Source: Nioella sp965215655 (GTDB lineage: Bacteria > Pseudomonadota > Alphaproteobacteria > Rhodobacterales > Rhodobacteraceae). Taken from it: a DNA stretch of 64,000 bases. Position numbers and translations under genes: made by a program. The stretch is from contig NZ_OZ244111.1 of the NCBI RefSeq assembly GCF_965215655.1, positions 3,348,001 to 3,412,000 of the forward strand, read 5' to 3'. Below the pieces are notes generated by a model that worked only from the letters and a program-made list of their open reading frames with translations, searched no databases and was not told where the DNA came from. This document shows positions 1 through 8,225 of this stretch, in pieces (position 1 is the stretch's first letter; each line of letters starts with the position of its first letter).

Positions 1-456
1 TGTTTTTCGCTTGCCCATTACCTCAGCTATTCGGGGCGCATGGCCTTCGACAGTTTCGCGCCACCCCTTAACGAACCGGGCGGTATTGCCGATGCGATCA
101 CATCCACCGGGCCGAATGACGTGGTGATCGTGATCACCTTCTCGCTCTATTCCTCCGAGGTCGTGCGCGCCTACGAGGCGGCGCTGGCGCGCGGGGCACG
201 GGTCATCGCCATCACCGACAGCTATGTCTCGCCCGTAGCGCGGGGGGCCGATGTGGTCTTTTGCCTGCCGATGGACGGACCGCAGCCGCTGCCCTCTCAG
301 GGAGCGTCCTTCGCACTGGCCGAGGTGCTGGTGGGCGAGATGATCGCGCGCAGCGACACCGCAGCGCAGCGGATTGCCGATTACGAAGACCGGATGCTGG
401 AATTCGGCGGATACGTACAGACCGCGCCCGGGGCGCGGCCCGACGGCTCAGGCTGA
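1..456 (+). CDS. RpiR/MurR-family transcriptional regulator, C-terminal SIS domain (5' end outside the window)
   Basis: The reading frame is open from the first base, so the gene begins upstream of the window and only the last 151 residues are seen. They form the second half of a SIS (sugar isomerase) domain: a hydrophobic strand with DVVIVITFSLYSSEVV, then a helix with VRAYEAALARGARVIAITD and the SPVARGADVVFCLP segment. This matches the effector-binding part of RpiR/MurR regulators, whose SIS domain usually binds a phosphorylated sugar. The N-terminal HTH lies outside. The 3' end overlaps the converging soeC-like gene by 9 bases. The regulated pathway cannot be told from this fragment. Confidence 0.85.
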   Translation, partial: CFSLAHYLSYSGRMAFDSFAPPLNEPGGIADAITSTGPNDVVIVITFSLYSSEVVRAYEAALARGARVIAITDSYVSPVARGADVVFCLPMDGPQPLPSQGASFALAEVLVGEMIARSDTAAQRIADYEDRMLEFGGYVQTAPGARPDGSG

Positions 457-1329
457 GCGTTTGCCGTAGTAGAGCCCGACCACATGCTCGGCCTCGGCAA
501 AGAACAACCAGCGCGAGGTGACAAGGCCCGCAACATGGGACAGCACCGCAAGCAGCCCCAGCAGATGACCCGCACCGGGGATGATCAGCAGAACAACCGG
601 CAGGCCGTAGCACAATGTCAGCGCGATCATGCGCAGCTTGCGGGAGTGTTTGCGGCCCACCACATGCACGAATTCCTTCAGCAGGTAGTTGGTGCCGGTA
701 TGGGGCGGCTCGAACGCGCGGATATTTCCCGGAGTGCCGAGACCGGTGGCCGTGGCAAGGTTGGTGCCGGATTCCTTCAACGCGCTGTCCCCCACCTGCC
801 AATGGGCCACCTGCACGGCAGCGGCCAGCGCCAACAGCGCAGCGGCAGCCGTCATCTGGCCCGCCAGCAGCGCGCCGCCCGCGATGGACAGCGTCAGCAG
901 ATGCACCGGCGTCAAAGGCTGGTTCCAGCGCGGCACGGTCTTTAGTTGCCCGTAGATCATCGAGGTGGAATAGACCGTCAGCAGCGAAAGGGCCGCGCCG
1001 ATCCAGCCGAGCGCCGTCAGTTGCGTATCAAGGAATACCGCCGCGAAGGCATAAACCGCCATCACCAGCAGCGCCATGACCGACAGCCATGCCTCTCGGC
1101 TGAGCCAACTGGTTTTCCACTGGGTAAACGCCTTCAGCGCGCGTTGCGGATTGCCCAGGTGGAAGGTGGAGGCCATCAGCCCGCCCACGGCCAGCGCGTA
1201 GGCGATGGCGTAGAAGACGAAGGCGACCCATCCGGTGACTGGCGGAAAGCCGAGGCCGAGGAACAGGAGCAGCCCGAAACCGAGGCCCGAGAAGCTGGTG
1301 AAGATGATGACGGACGGTGCGGGATGCAT
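448..1329 (-). CDS. soeC: DmsC-type membrane anchor of a molybdoenzyme (SoeC-like)
   Basis: This 293-residue, strongly hydrophobic protein has about eight predicted membrane segments, beginning at residues 8-30 and 33-53. It is of the DmsC/NrfD-like anchor type (conserved FHLGNPQRA and SWLSREAW near residues 57-80). It should anchor the catalytic and iron-sulfur subunits to the cytoplasmic membrane and pass electrons to quinone. It is the last gene of the leftward operon soeA, hydrolase, soeB, soeC; its start ATG overlaps the soeB stop region. The absence of a Tat signal on the large subunit favours the cytoplasmic sulfite dehydrogenase SoeABC over a periplasmic DMSO reductase, but the substrate is inferred. 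Confidence 0.8.
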   Translation of the reverse strand: MHPAPSVIIFTSFSGLGFGLLLFLGLGFPPVTGWVAFVFYAIAYALAVGGLMASTFHLGNPQRALKAFTQWKTSWLSREAWLSVMALLVMAVYAFAAVFLDTQLTALGWIGAALSLLTVYSTSMIYGQLKTVPRWNQPLTPVHLLTLSIAGGALLAGQMTAAAALLALAAAVQVAHWQVGDSALKESGTNLATATGLGTPGNIRAFEPPHTGTNYLLKEFVHVVGRKHSRKLRMIALTLCYGLPVVLLIIPGAGHLLGLLAVLSHVAGLVTSRWLFFAEAEHVVGLYYGKRSA

Positions 1330-2078
1330 CAGAGCTTCTCCAGCGTTTTATCCAGCCAGCCGAGGAAGCCCTTGGGGTCTTCGGCGACGGGTTCGAGGAA
1401 GGGGGCAAGGATATCCATGTCATACGACACATCCTGCTTGGGACGCGGCGGCAGGTATTTGTTGACGGGCTTCGTGCCCTGTTCGGGCATCAGGTCCATG
1501 CCGCCACGTTCAGCCACCAGGCGCGACACGTCGCTGTCGGGATCGCCCAGATCGCCGAAATGGCGCGCGCCCGCCGGGCAGGTGCGCACGCAGGCGGGCT
1601 GGCGGTCTTCCTCGGGTAGGTTCTCGTTATAGATCCGGTCCACGCAAAGGGTGCATTTCTTCATCACGCCTTCCAGCGCGTCGAGTTCCCGCGCGCCATA
1701 GGGACAGGCCCAGGCGCAGAGGCCGCAGCCGATGCAGGCGGTCTCGTTCACCAGGACGATTCCGTCCTCGGATCGCTTGTAGCTGGCCCCGGTCGGGCAG
1801 ACGGTCACGCAGGGCGCGTCTTCGCAATGGAGGCAGGATTTTGGGAAATGGACCAGCTGCGCGGGGCCTTCGGCTGGCGTGATCTCGTAGCTGTGGACGC
1901 GGTTGAGGAAGGTGCCCGAGGGGTCGGAGCCATAGGCGTCAACGTCGGACAGAGGCGCGCCATAGTTTTCCGTGTTCCAGCCCTTGCAGGAGATCACGCA
2001 GGCATGGCAGCCGACGCAGGTGTCAAGGTCGATCACCAGCCCGAGTTTCTTTTGCGTGCTTGCGGGAAGCTCGGTCAT
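1329..2078 (-). CDS. soeB: 4Fe-4S ferredoxin-type electron-transfer subunit (SoeB-like)
   Basis: A 249-residue DmsB-type protein with four cysteine clusters: CVGCHACVISC near residue 21, CLHCEDAPCVTVCP near 82, CIGCGLCAWACP near 116, and KCTLC with CVRTCP near 141-168. Each should hold a [4Fe-4S] centre and relay electrons from the molybdenum subunit to the DmsC-like anchor. There is no signal peptide, in keeping with a cytoplasm-facing complex. Its start (ATG ending at 2078) overlaps the stop of the alpha/beta hydrolase gene by 4 bases, and its end abuts the anchor gene, so all are probably translated from one message. Confidence 0.88.
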   Translation of the reverse strand: MTELPASTQKKLGLVIDLDTCVGCHACVISCKGWNTENYGAPLSDVDAYGSDPSGTFLNRVHSYEITPAEGPAQLVHFPKSCLHCEDAPCVTVCPTGASYKRSEDGIVLVNETACIGCGLCAWACPYGARELDALEGVMKKCTLCVDRIYNENLPEEDRQPACVRTCPAGARHFGDLGDPDSDVSRLVAERGGMDLMPEQGTKPVNKYLPPRPKQDVSYDMDILAPFLEPVAEDPKGFLGWLDKTLEKL

Positions 2079-2914
2079 GCGGCCTGCTCCTTGCTTGCGG
2101 TTTGGATGAACCCTGCGAGGTCGGCGGCGAACCTTTCCGGGTCTTCGAGGAAAGGGGCGTGACCGATGCCCTCGTAGGGCAGGTAGCGGCCATGGGGCAT
2201 GGCCTTGGCCGCGGCCTCACCCGTTTGGGGGGAGACGACCGAGTCGGCGGTTCCGTGGATCACGAGGCCCGGGCAGGTCATCGCCGCATAGGTCGGGCGC
2301 ATGTCCCAGTTGGCGGCGAAGAGCGCGCGGCGCGCCGTGGCAGGGCAGAGCATGTTGGCCGCGACCATGCGGCCATAGGTTTCCCGGTCGAGCGGCTTGG
2401 CCGTGCAGGCATCGACGAAGCGGGCCGTGGCGGGGATAAGGCGCGCGAGATCGGTGGTGTAGAGATCACGGTCGAGGCCGGGGCTATCCGCGCCAACCAT
2501 CCAATCCTCTCGTGCGGTGCCGATGGCGAGGATGCCACCGGCAAGAACCACGCCCGAGAGCGCCGCATCGCCATAGGTGGCGAGGTAACTGGCGATGACG
2601 CGGCTGCCATAGGACCAGCCGACGAGGGTGACATTGCCGAGGTCATGCAGCGCCATGACGGCGGCGACGTCATCGGCCCAGAGTTGCGTGTCGGTATAGG
2701 CTGCCGGATCCTCCGGCTTGTCGGATGCCCCATGGCCGCGCAGGTCCATGGCGACGATGTGGAAGCGGTCCTTGAGCCGGTCGATCAGCGGATCCCAGCA
2801 CAGGGATTGCTGCGCCCATCCGTGGATCAGCAGGATGGCGGGGTTGGCGGGGCTGCCCGCGGTGTAGGTGGCGATACGGGTGCCGTCGCTGCTGGCGATC
2901 TTCGCGGCGCTCAT
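2075..2914 (-). CDS. alpha/beta-fold hydrolase encoded inside the molybdoenzyme operon
   Basis: A 279-residue alpha/beta hydrolase. An oxyanion-hole motif ILLIHGW lies near residue 28, the nucleophile elbow GWSYGS near residue 100, and the late histidine in GIGHAPFLEDPERF near residue 250, giving a plausible Ser-Asp-His triad. The start at 2914 makes an ATGA overlap with the stop of soeA, and the gene ends in a 4-base overlap with soeB. It is therefore embedded between the catalytic and iron-sulfur subunits. A longer reading from 3037 is possible but overlaps soeA by more than 100 bases without need. The substrate is unknown; an esterase, lactonase or haloperoxidase-like enzyme is possible. 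Confidence 0.88.
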   Translation of the reverse strand: MSAAKIASSDGTRIATYTAGSPANPAILLIHGWAQQSLCWDPLIDRLKDRFHIVAMDLRGHGASDKPEDPAAYTDTQLWADDVAAVMALHDLGNVTLVGWSYGSRVIASYLATYGDAALSGVVLAGGILAIGTAREDWMVGADSPGLDRDLYTTDLARLIPATARFVDACTAKPLDRETYGRMVAANMLCPATARRALFAANWDMRPTYAAMTCPGLVIHGTADSVVSPQTGEAAAKAMPHGRYLPYEGIGHAPFLEDPERFAADLAGFIQTASKEQAA

Positions 2915-5748
2915 TTGCCCACCTTCCACGCGAGGTTCTGCGGCCCCTGCCCGACGGGTGATTTGATCGGCGGATAGGCGGGTTGAGATTCCTCCGGTGC
3001 GGCGACCTTCTCGATCTTCACGCGCAGGTCGAACCACGCGGCCTGACCGGTCACGGGGTCGGAATTTGCCCAGCGCATGCCGTCGCCCTTTGGCGGCAGA
3101 AGCTCATGGATCAGGTGGTTGAGCAGGAAGCCTTTTGTGGCCTCCGGCGCGTCCTTGTCGAGCGCCCAGGCCCCCTTGCGCTTGCCGATCGCGTTCCACG
3201 TCCAGACGGTGTTTTCGTTGAGCGCGGCCATGTGGGCGACGGGGACCACGATGGAGCCATGCGCCGAGGAGACCTTGGCCCAGTCGCCCTCGCTGAACCC
3301 GTTCGCCTCCCAAATCTTGGTGGGCACATAGAGCGGGTTGCGGCCGTGCAGTTGCCTGAGCCACGCGTTCTGGGTGCCCCAGCTGTGATACATCGCCATG
3401 GGACGCTGCGTCAGGGCGTGGACCGGGAATTCCTCGGGGTCGACATGGCCGTCCTCGAAGGGCGGATACCAGATGGGGAGCGGGTCCATGACCGTCTTGA
3501 CCCTCTCGCGCAGGTGTTCGGGCGGCTGGCGGTCGCCGTGGCCTTCTGCGGCCAGCTGGAAGCGGCGCATGGGTTCGGCGTATAGGCTGAACAGGTAGGG
3601 CTGAGGGCTGTCATAAAGCCCCATGCCGACGGCCCAGTTCTGGTAATCGGCGTTCCACGGCTTGTAGTAGAGCGCCGCGTCGGGGATGTGTTCGACGAAG
3701 AAGCCGCCGTTCTCGATATAGCGGTCGAGCTGTTCGGGGTTGGGCGCGCCCCGGCCCTTTTCGCTGCCATCGCCCCGGAAGCCCGCCAGCGGGCCGATGC
3801 CGGGCTTGCGTTCGTGGTTCACGATGTAGTCGGCGTAGTCCTTGTATTTCGCGCTGCCGTCCTCGTTGACGAAGGCAGGCATTCCCAGGCGCGCGCCCAG
3901 GTCCACCAGCACCGACTGGAAGCCGCGCACGTCGCGGTCGGGCTCGATCACCGGCCAGCGGATCGCGTCGGCGGCGGCATCGGCTTCGCAGATCGGGCGG
4001 TCGAGCAGCGAAATGCAGTCATGCCGTTCCAGGTAGGTGGTGTCGGGCAGGATCAGGTCGGCATAGGCCACCATCTCGGAGCTGTAAGCGTCCGAATAGA
4101 TGATGCGCGGGATCACGTAGTCGCCGTTCTCATCCTTGTCGGTCAGCATCTTCATGACGCCCGACGTGTTCATGGAGGAGTTCCACGACATGTTCGCCAT
4201 GTACATGAACAGCGTGTCGATCTTGTAGGGGTCGCCCGCATAGGCGTTGGAAATCACCATATGCATGAGGCCATGGGCGCTCATCGGGTTTTCCCAGGTA
4301 TAGGCCTTGTCGATCCGGGCCGGGCTGCCGTCGTCCTTCAGGCAGAGATCATCTGGCCCCTGCACATAGCCCAGATGCGGGCCGTTCAAAGGCTTGCCGG
4401 GGGTGACGCCGCAATGGGGTTTCGGGTGGGCCTCGACCGGTTTCGGATAGGGCGGCTTGAAGCGGAAGCCGCCGGGCACCTCGACACTTCCCAGAAGGAT
4501 TTGCAGCACGTGCAGCGCGCGGCAGGTCTGGAAGCCGTTGGAATGGGCGGAGATCCCGCGCATGGAGTGGAAGCTGACCGGGCGGCCGATCATCTTGTAA
4601 TGTTTCACGCCGCGGAAATCGGTCCAGGGCTGGTCGATCTCGATCTCTTCCTCAAAAGCGACGCGCGCCAGTTCGGCTGCGATATGGCGGATGCGGGTGG
4701 CAGAGATGCCGACACGGTCGGCCACCGCCTCGGGCGTATAATCCTCGGACAGGTAGCGTTCCGCCAGCAACTGGAACACCGGGCGGTGCGTAGCGCCTGC
4801 ATTGCGCCAGGTGCCAGCAAGGTCAGGCACCACCTCGGGATCGTCGAAAGGCGCGGGCTTGCCGGTGCGGCGGTCGAGGACCAGCATCTTGCCATCCTCG
4901 TCGCGCAGGAGAAGCCCGTGTTCCGGCGAGCTTTCATCGCCATTCACCAGAACCGGCGCGTTGGTGTAGCGACGCAGATAGTTGAGGTCGATCCGACCCG
5001 CCTTCAGCAGGCAGTGGATGAGCGACAGGATGAACAGCCCATCCGTGCCGGGCGTGATGCCCACCCATTCATCGGCCACGGCGTTGTAGCCCGAGCGGAT
5101 CGGGTTCACGCCAATGACCTTGGCCCCGCGTGCCTTGATCTTGCCAAGCCCCATCTTGATCGGGTTCGAGTCGTGATCTTCCGCCACGCCGAAGATCATC
5201 AGCAGTTTCGTATGATCCCAGTCCGGCTGACCAAATTCCCAGAAGGCCCCGCCCATCGTGTAGATGCCGCCCGCCGCCATGTTGACGGAACAGAACCCGC
5301 CATGGGCCGCGAAATTGGGGGTACCGAAATTCTGCGCCCAGAGGCCCGTGAAGCTTTGCGACTGGTCCCGGCCGGTGAAGAAGGCGAGCTTTTCGGGGTC
5401 GGTGTCGCGGATCGGTTTCAGCCAGGACACGGCAATTTCCAACGCCTCGTCCCAGGTGATTTCCTCAAACTCGCCGGATCCGCGCGGTCCGACGCGTTTC
5501 AGCGGCGCGCGCAGGCGGGACGGTGCATTGACCTGCATGATCCCCGCCGAGCCCTTGGCGCAGAGCACGCCCTTGTTCACCGGGTGGTCGCGGTTGCCCT
5601 CGATATAGGCGACATGTTTCTTGCCATCGGGGCCGTCCTTCATATGCACATTGATGCCGCACCGGCAGGCGCACATGTAGCAGGTGGTCTTACGGATCTC
5701 GTCCGACACTTTCGGGGAGAGATCAATCGCCGGTTGAGTATGGGCCAT
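2911..5748 (-). CDS. soeA: molybdopterin-dependent oxidoreductase, catalytic subunit (probable sulfite dehydrogenase SoeA)
   Basis: A 945-residue DMSO-reductase-family enzyme. The N-terminal [4Fe-4S] site is Cys23, Cys26, Cys30 and Cys63. A cysteine at residue 153 (HGGFCSVNMA) sits where the molybdenum ligand is expected. The C-terminal third contains the cofactor-binding barrel (LTQRPMAMYHSWGTQNAW). No twin-arginine signal is visible, so the protein should stay in the cytoplasm, as in SoeABC of Allochromatium and roseobacters, which oxidise sulfite to sulfate. It heads a four-gene leftward operon and is divergent from the CapA gene. Related thiosulfate/polysulfide or arsenite enzymes are alternatives; the fold is sure, the substrate moderately so. 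Confidence 0.85.
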   Translation of the reverse strand: MAHTQPAIDLSPKVSDEIRKTTCYMCACRCGINVHMKDGPDGKKHVAYIEGNRDHPVNKGVLCAKGSAGIMQVNAPSRLRAPLKRVGPRGSGEFEEITWDEALEIAVSWLKPIRDTDPEKLAFFTGRDQSQSFTGLWAQNFGTPNFAAHGGFCSVNMAAGGIYTMGGAFWEFGQPDWDHTKLLMIFGVAEDHDSNPIKMGLGKIKARGAKVIGVNPIRSGYNAVADEWVGITPGTDGLFILSLIHCLLKAGRIDLNYLRRYTNAPVLVNGDESSPEHGLLLRDEDGKMLVLDRRTGKPAPFDDPEVVPDLAGTWRNAGATHRPVFQLLAERYLSEDYTPEAVADRVGISATRIRHIAAELARVAFEEEIEIDQPWTDFRGVKHYKMIGRPVSFHSMRGISAHSNGFQTCRALHVLQILLGSVEVPGGFRFKPPYPKPVEAHPKPHCGVTPGKPLNGPHLGYVQGPDDLCLKDDGSPARIDKAYTWENPMSAHGLMHMVISNAYAGDPYKIDTLFMYMANMSWNSSMNTSGVMKMLTDKDENGDYVIPRIIYSDAYSSEMVAYADLILPDTTYLERHDCISLLDRPICEADAAADAIRWPVIEPDRDVRGFQSVLVDLGARLGMPAFVNEDGSAKYKDYADYIVNHERKPGIGPLAGFRGDGSEKGRGAPNPEQLDRYIENGGFFVEHIPDAALYYKPWNADYQNWAVGMGLYDSPQPYLFSLYAEPMRRFQLAAEGHGDRQPPEHLRERVKTVMDPLPIWYPPFEDGHVDPEEFPVHALTQRPMAMYHSWGTQNAWLRQLHGRNPLYVPTKIWEANGFSEGDWAKVSSAHGSIVVPVAHMAALNENTVWTWNAIGKRKGAWALDKDAPEATKGFLLNHLIHELLPPKGDGMRWANSDPVTGQAAWFDLRVKIEKVAAPEESQPAYPPIKSPVGQGPQNLAWKVGK

Positions 5749-5864
5749 GTGCTGTCCTGTACCTTCCTGCTGGAATTCCTGTTCTTCAATTCCGCCGCTC
5801 CAAACGACCGGATCACAAAAGATTGCCTCTTGCCAGAACGTTTTGCCGGATTTTTGGTAACGAT

Positions 5865-5880
5865 GCTTGACCCGTCAAGC
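5865..5880. promoter_or_regulatory. 16-bp perfect palindrome between soeA and the CapA gene
   Basis: GCTTGACCCGTCAAGC reads as 7-bp arms around a 2-base centre. It lies about 117 bases upstream of soeA and 25 bases upstream of the chosen capA start, so it could serve either divergent gene. The half-site spacing (TTGAC-N2-GTCAA) is shorter than an FNR box. The regulator is unknown. Confidence 0.45.
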
Positions 5881-5904
5881 GAGGGCCAGTCTTTTAGGGG
5901 CGAT

Positions 5905-7137
5905 ATGGCCAGATTTTTTGTAAGCGCTTACATTTTGTCGCAGCGAGCGGCCCTGATCGGGGGGCTTCTGGCGCTGTCATCCTGTGTGCCGACGGGCGAA
6001 TCGCCCGGCAGCCGGGCCTGTATTCCCGCAAGTGGCAGCCCTGCCATGGTGCAAAGAGAGGTCTTTCGGCCGGGGGCGGTGACAGTGGCGGCGGTCGGCG
6101 ACGTACTGATGCATATCTTCCTTCAGGAAGAGGCCGCCGCTCAACCGGAAGGATTTGCCGACCTGCTGCGCCCGACAACCCCCTATCTGGCAATCGCCGA
6201 TCTGACCGTGGCCAATCTGGAAGGCCCCGCCGCGCGCAACGTCCTGCCGGGAGGCGGCGAACGCGTGCTGCCAGATCACGTTCTGACCGACGGGGTGGTC
6301 TATTCCGGCTACCCGACTTTCAACTTTCACCCGTCGCTGGTCACCGACCTGCGCGATAGCGGTGTCGACGTGATCCAGACCGCGAACAACCACGCGATGG
6401 ACCGGGGGCCTCTGGGGGCGGACAGAACGCTGGAGGCCCTCGATGCCGCTGGCCTTCCCCATACCGGCACAAGGTCCCGCGCCGCCCCAAACGCACCGTG
6501 GCACGCCGTCGTCAGTGCCGGGGGCGCGCGGATCGCATTCCTCGCCTGTTCCTATTCCACCAATGGCCGGGCCGATCCGCATCACCAGGTTCTGCTGTGC
6601 TACCGCGATGAGGCCGAGCTTCTTGCCACCATCCGCACCCTGTACGCAGAGCCCGCCATTGATGCGGTGATCTTTCTGCCGCATTGGGGCAATGAATATG
6701 TCCAGACCCCCGATGCCAACCAGCGCCGCCTTGCCCGCGCCGCGATGGAGGCCGGGGCCGCTGCCGTCATCGGCACCCATCCGCATGTGCTGCAACCGAT
6801 CGAGCCGGTGATGACTTCTGACGGACGGCAGGGTTTCGTGGCCTACTCGCTCGGCAATTTCATCTCGTCGCAATGGGCGCTTCCGCAGCGGACTTCGGCC
6901 ATTCTCTATTTCGACCTGATGCCCGGCCCGAACGGGCTTGAGGCGCAGATGCCCGCCTACCTGCCGACCCGCGTGACGCGGTACACCAACAGCACCGTTG
7001 TACAGCCCGCCGAACAGGCCGTGGACGGACAGCGGAGCCTCGCCCATGTAGCGCAGGTTCTGGGGCGCGACGGTGTTCTGAGCCTGGCCGACATCGCCCG
7101 TCTTCAGGGCCGCCCGATCTGCGCAACGGGCGGCTGA
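5905..7137 (+). CDS. CapA-family (PgsA-like) metallophosphatase-fold lipoprotein
   Basis: A 410-residue CapA/PgsA-type protein. Family motifs are AAVGDVLMH (residue ~57), ADLTVANLEGP (~100), DVIQTANNHAMDRG (~155), VIFLPHWGNEY (~255), VIGTHPHVLQP (~290) and FVAYSLGNFISSQ (~313). These His/Asp/Asn residues form a calcineurin-like metal site. The N terminus has a membrane segment ending in LALSSC with Cys27, a lipobox, so the protein is probably a lipoprotein. ATG 5905 was chosen for its AGGGG ribosome site and intact signal; an in-frame ATG at 5862 is less likely. Family members act in poly-gamma-glutamate capsule formation, but no PgsBC genes are nearby, so the role here is open. Confidence 0.85.
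   Translation: MARFFVSAYILSQRAALIGGLLALSSCVPTGESPGSRACIPASGSPAMVQREVFRPGAVTVAAVGDVLMHIFLQEEAAAQPEGFADLLRPTTPYLAIADLTVANLEGPAARNVLPGGGERVLPDHVLTDGVVYSGYPTFNFHPSLVTDLRDSGVDVIQTANNHAMDRGPLGADRTLEALDAAGLPHTGTRSRAAPNAPWHAVVSAGGARIAFLACSYSTNGRADPHHQVLLCYRDEAELLATIRTLYAEPAIDAVIFLPHWGNEYVQTPDANQRRLARAAMEAGAAAVIGTHPHVLQPIEPVMTSDGRQGFVAYSLGNFISSQWALPQRTSAILYFDLMPGPNGLEAQMPAYLPTRVTRYTNSTVVQPAEQAVDGQRSLAHVAQVLGRDGVLSLADIARLQGRPICATGG
5919..5932. promoter_or_regulatory. 14-bp LacI-type palindrome in the first codons of the CapA gene
   Basis: TGTAAGCGCTTACA is a perfect palindrome of the form bound by many LacI/CcpA-family repressors (central CG, TGTAA arms). It covers codons 5-10 of the chosen CapA reading frame, 27 bases from its start. 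It could act as a roadblock operator or serve the divergent soeA promoter. The sequence is certain; its function is inferred. Confidence 0.45.
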
Positions 7138-7210
7138 CGCGACGCAGGTGCTTGCGCGCCCGCGCGGGCCATGTAACCCTGACCATCTGATCAAAAACGG
7201 ACCCGACGGG

Positions 7211-8209
7211 ATGACCCAGACGACCCTAGAGACGACGACCACGGCGGCGGGCCTGCCGCAGGTCAGCGACCCGCGCAACCCCGGCATGGCGCTGGACATG
7301 GACTGGGTGATGGGCGCGCAGGCCAACACCTCGGCCATCGAACGGCGCTGCGCCACCCTGCCCGGCCGCCGGACGGTGAAGAAAGAGTATCAGGCCGCGT
7401 GGCTGGCCCGCGCGATTTCCTGCATCGACCTGACGACGCTGGCGGGCGACGACACGCCGGGCCGCGTCCGCAGGCTCTGCGCCAAGGCGATGCAACCGGT
7501 GCGCGCCGACCTGCTGGAGGCCGTTGGCCTGCCAAAGCTCACCACCGGTGCGGTCTGCGTCTATCACGAGATGGTGCCCGTGGCGGTCGAGGCGCTGGCG
7601 GGCTCGGGCATTCCGGTCGCGGCTGTCTCGACCGGCTTTCCGGCGGGGCTGTCGCCCTATCACCTGCGGGTGAACGAGATCGAGGAAAGCGTCAAGGCCG
7701 GGGCCGAGGAGATCGACATCGTGATTTCCCGCCGCCACGTTCTGACCGGCAACTGGCAGGCGCTTTACGACGAGATGAAGGAGTTCCGCGAAGCCTGCGG
7801 CGAGGCGCATGTGAAGGCCATTCTGGCGACGGGAGAACTGGGCACGCTGCGCAACGTCGCCCGCGCCTCGCTGGTCTGCATGATGGCGGGGGCGGATTTC
7901 ATCAAGACCTCGACCGGCAAGGAAAGCGTCAATGCCACCCTGCCGGTGTCGCTGGTCATGATCCGCGCGATCCGGGCCTATCAACAGGCGACCGGATACC
8001 GCGTCGGCTACAAACCAGCGGGCGGGATTTCGAAGGCGAAGGACTCGCTGGTGTACCTGTCGCTGATGAAAGAGGAACTGGGCGACCGCTGGCTGCGCCC
8101 CGACCTCTTCCGCTTCGGGGCCTCGTCCCTGTTGGGCGATATCGAGCGGCAGTTGGAACACCACGTGACCGGGGCCTATTCCGCCAGCTGGCGGCACGCG
8201 ATGGCGTGA
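7211..8209 (+). CDS. deoC: deoxyribose-phosphate aldolase
   Basis: A 332-residue class I aldolase, DeoC, which splits 2-deoxy-D-ribose 5-phosphate into glyceraldehyde 3-phosphate and acetaldehyde. The Schiff-base lysine is Lys232 in DFIKTSTGKES and the second lysine is Lys268 in GYKPAGGI; CIDLTTLAGDDT near residue 75 marks the N-terminal strand. The length fits the longer DeoC type found in animals and many alphaproteobacteria. Start ATG 7211 follows CCCGACGGG; an upstream in-frame ATG at 7148 adds 21 residues without family likeness. It is followed after 16 bases by the ALDH16 gene, which could oxidise the acetaldehyde released. Confidence 0.93.
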   Translation: MTQTTLETTTTAAGLPQVSDPRNPGMALDMDWVMGAQANTSAIERRCATLPGRRTVKKEYQAAWLARAISCIDLTTLAGDDTPGRVRRLCAKAMQPVRADLLEAVGLPKLTTGAVCVYHEMVPVAVEALAGSGIPVAAVSTGFPAGLSPYHLRVNEIEESVKAGAEEIDIVISRRHVLTGNWQALYDEMKEFREACGEAHVKAILATGELGTLRNVARASLVCMMAGADFIKTSTGKESVNATLPVSLVMIRAIRAYQQATGYRVGYKPAGGISKAKDSLVYLSLMKEELGDRWLRPDLFRFGASSLLGDIERQLEHHVTGAYSASWRHAMA

Positions 8210-8225
8210 ACGGAGTTTGCACAAG

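Noticed and set aside
3688..5904. Long rightward open frame joined to the CapA frame and antisense to soeA
   Set aside because: The translated part lacks any domain and is rich in Val/His/Arg/Gly, as expected from the complement of a GC-rich gene; the CapA likeness and lipobox begin only after 5905.
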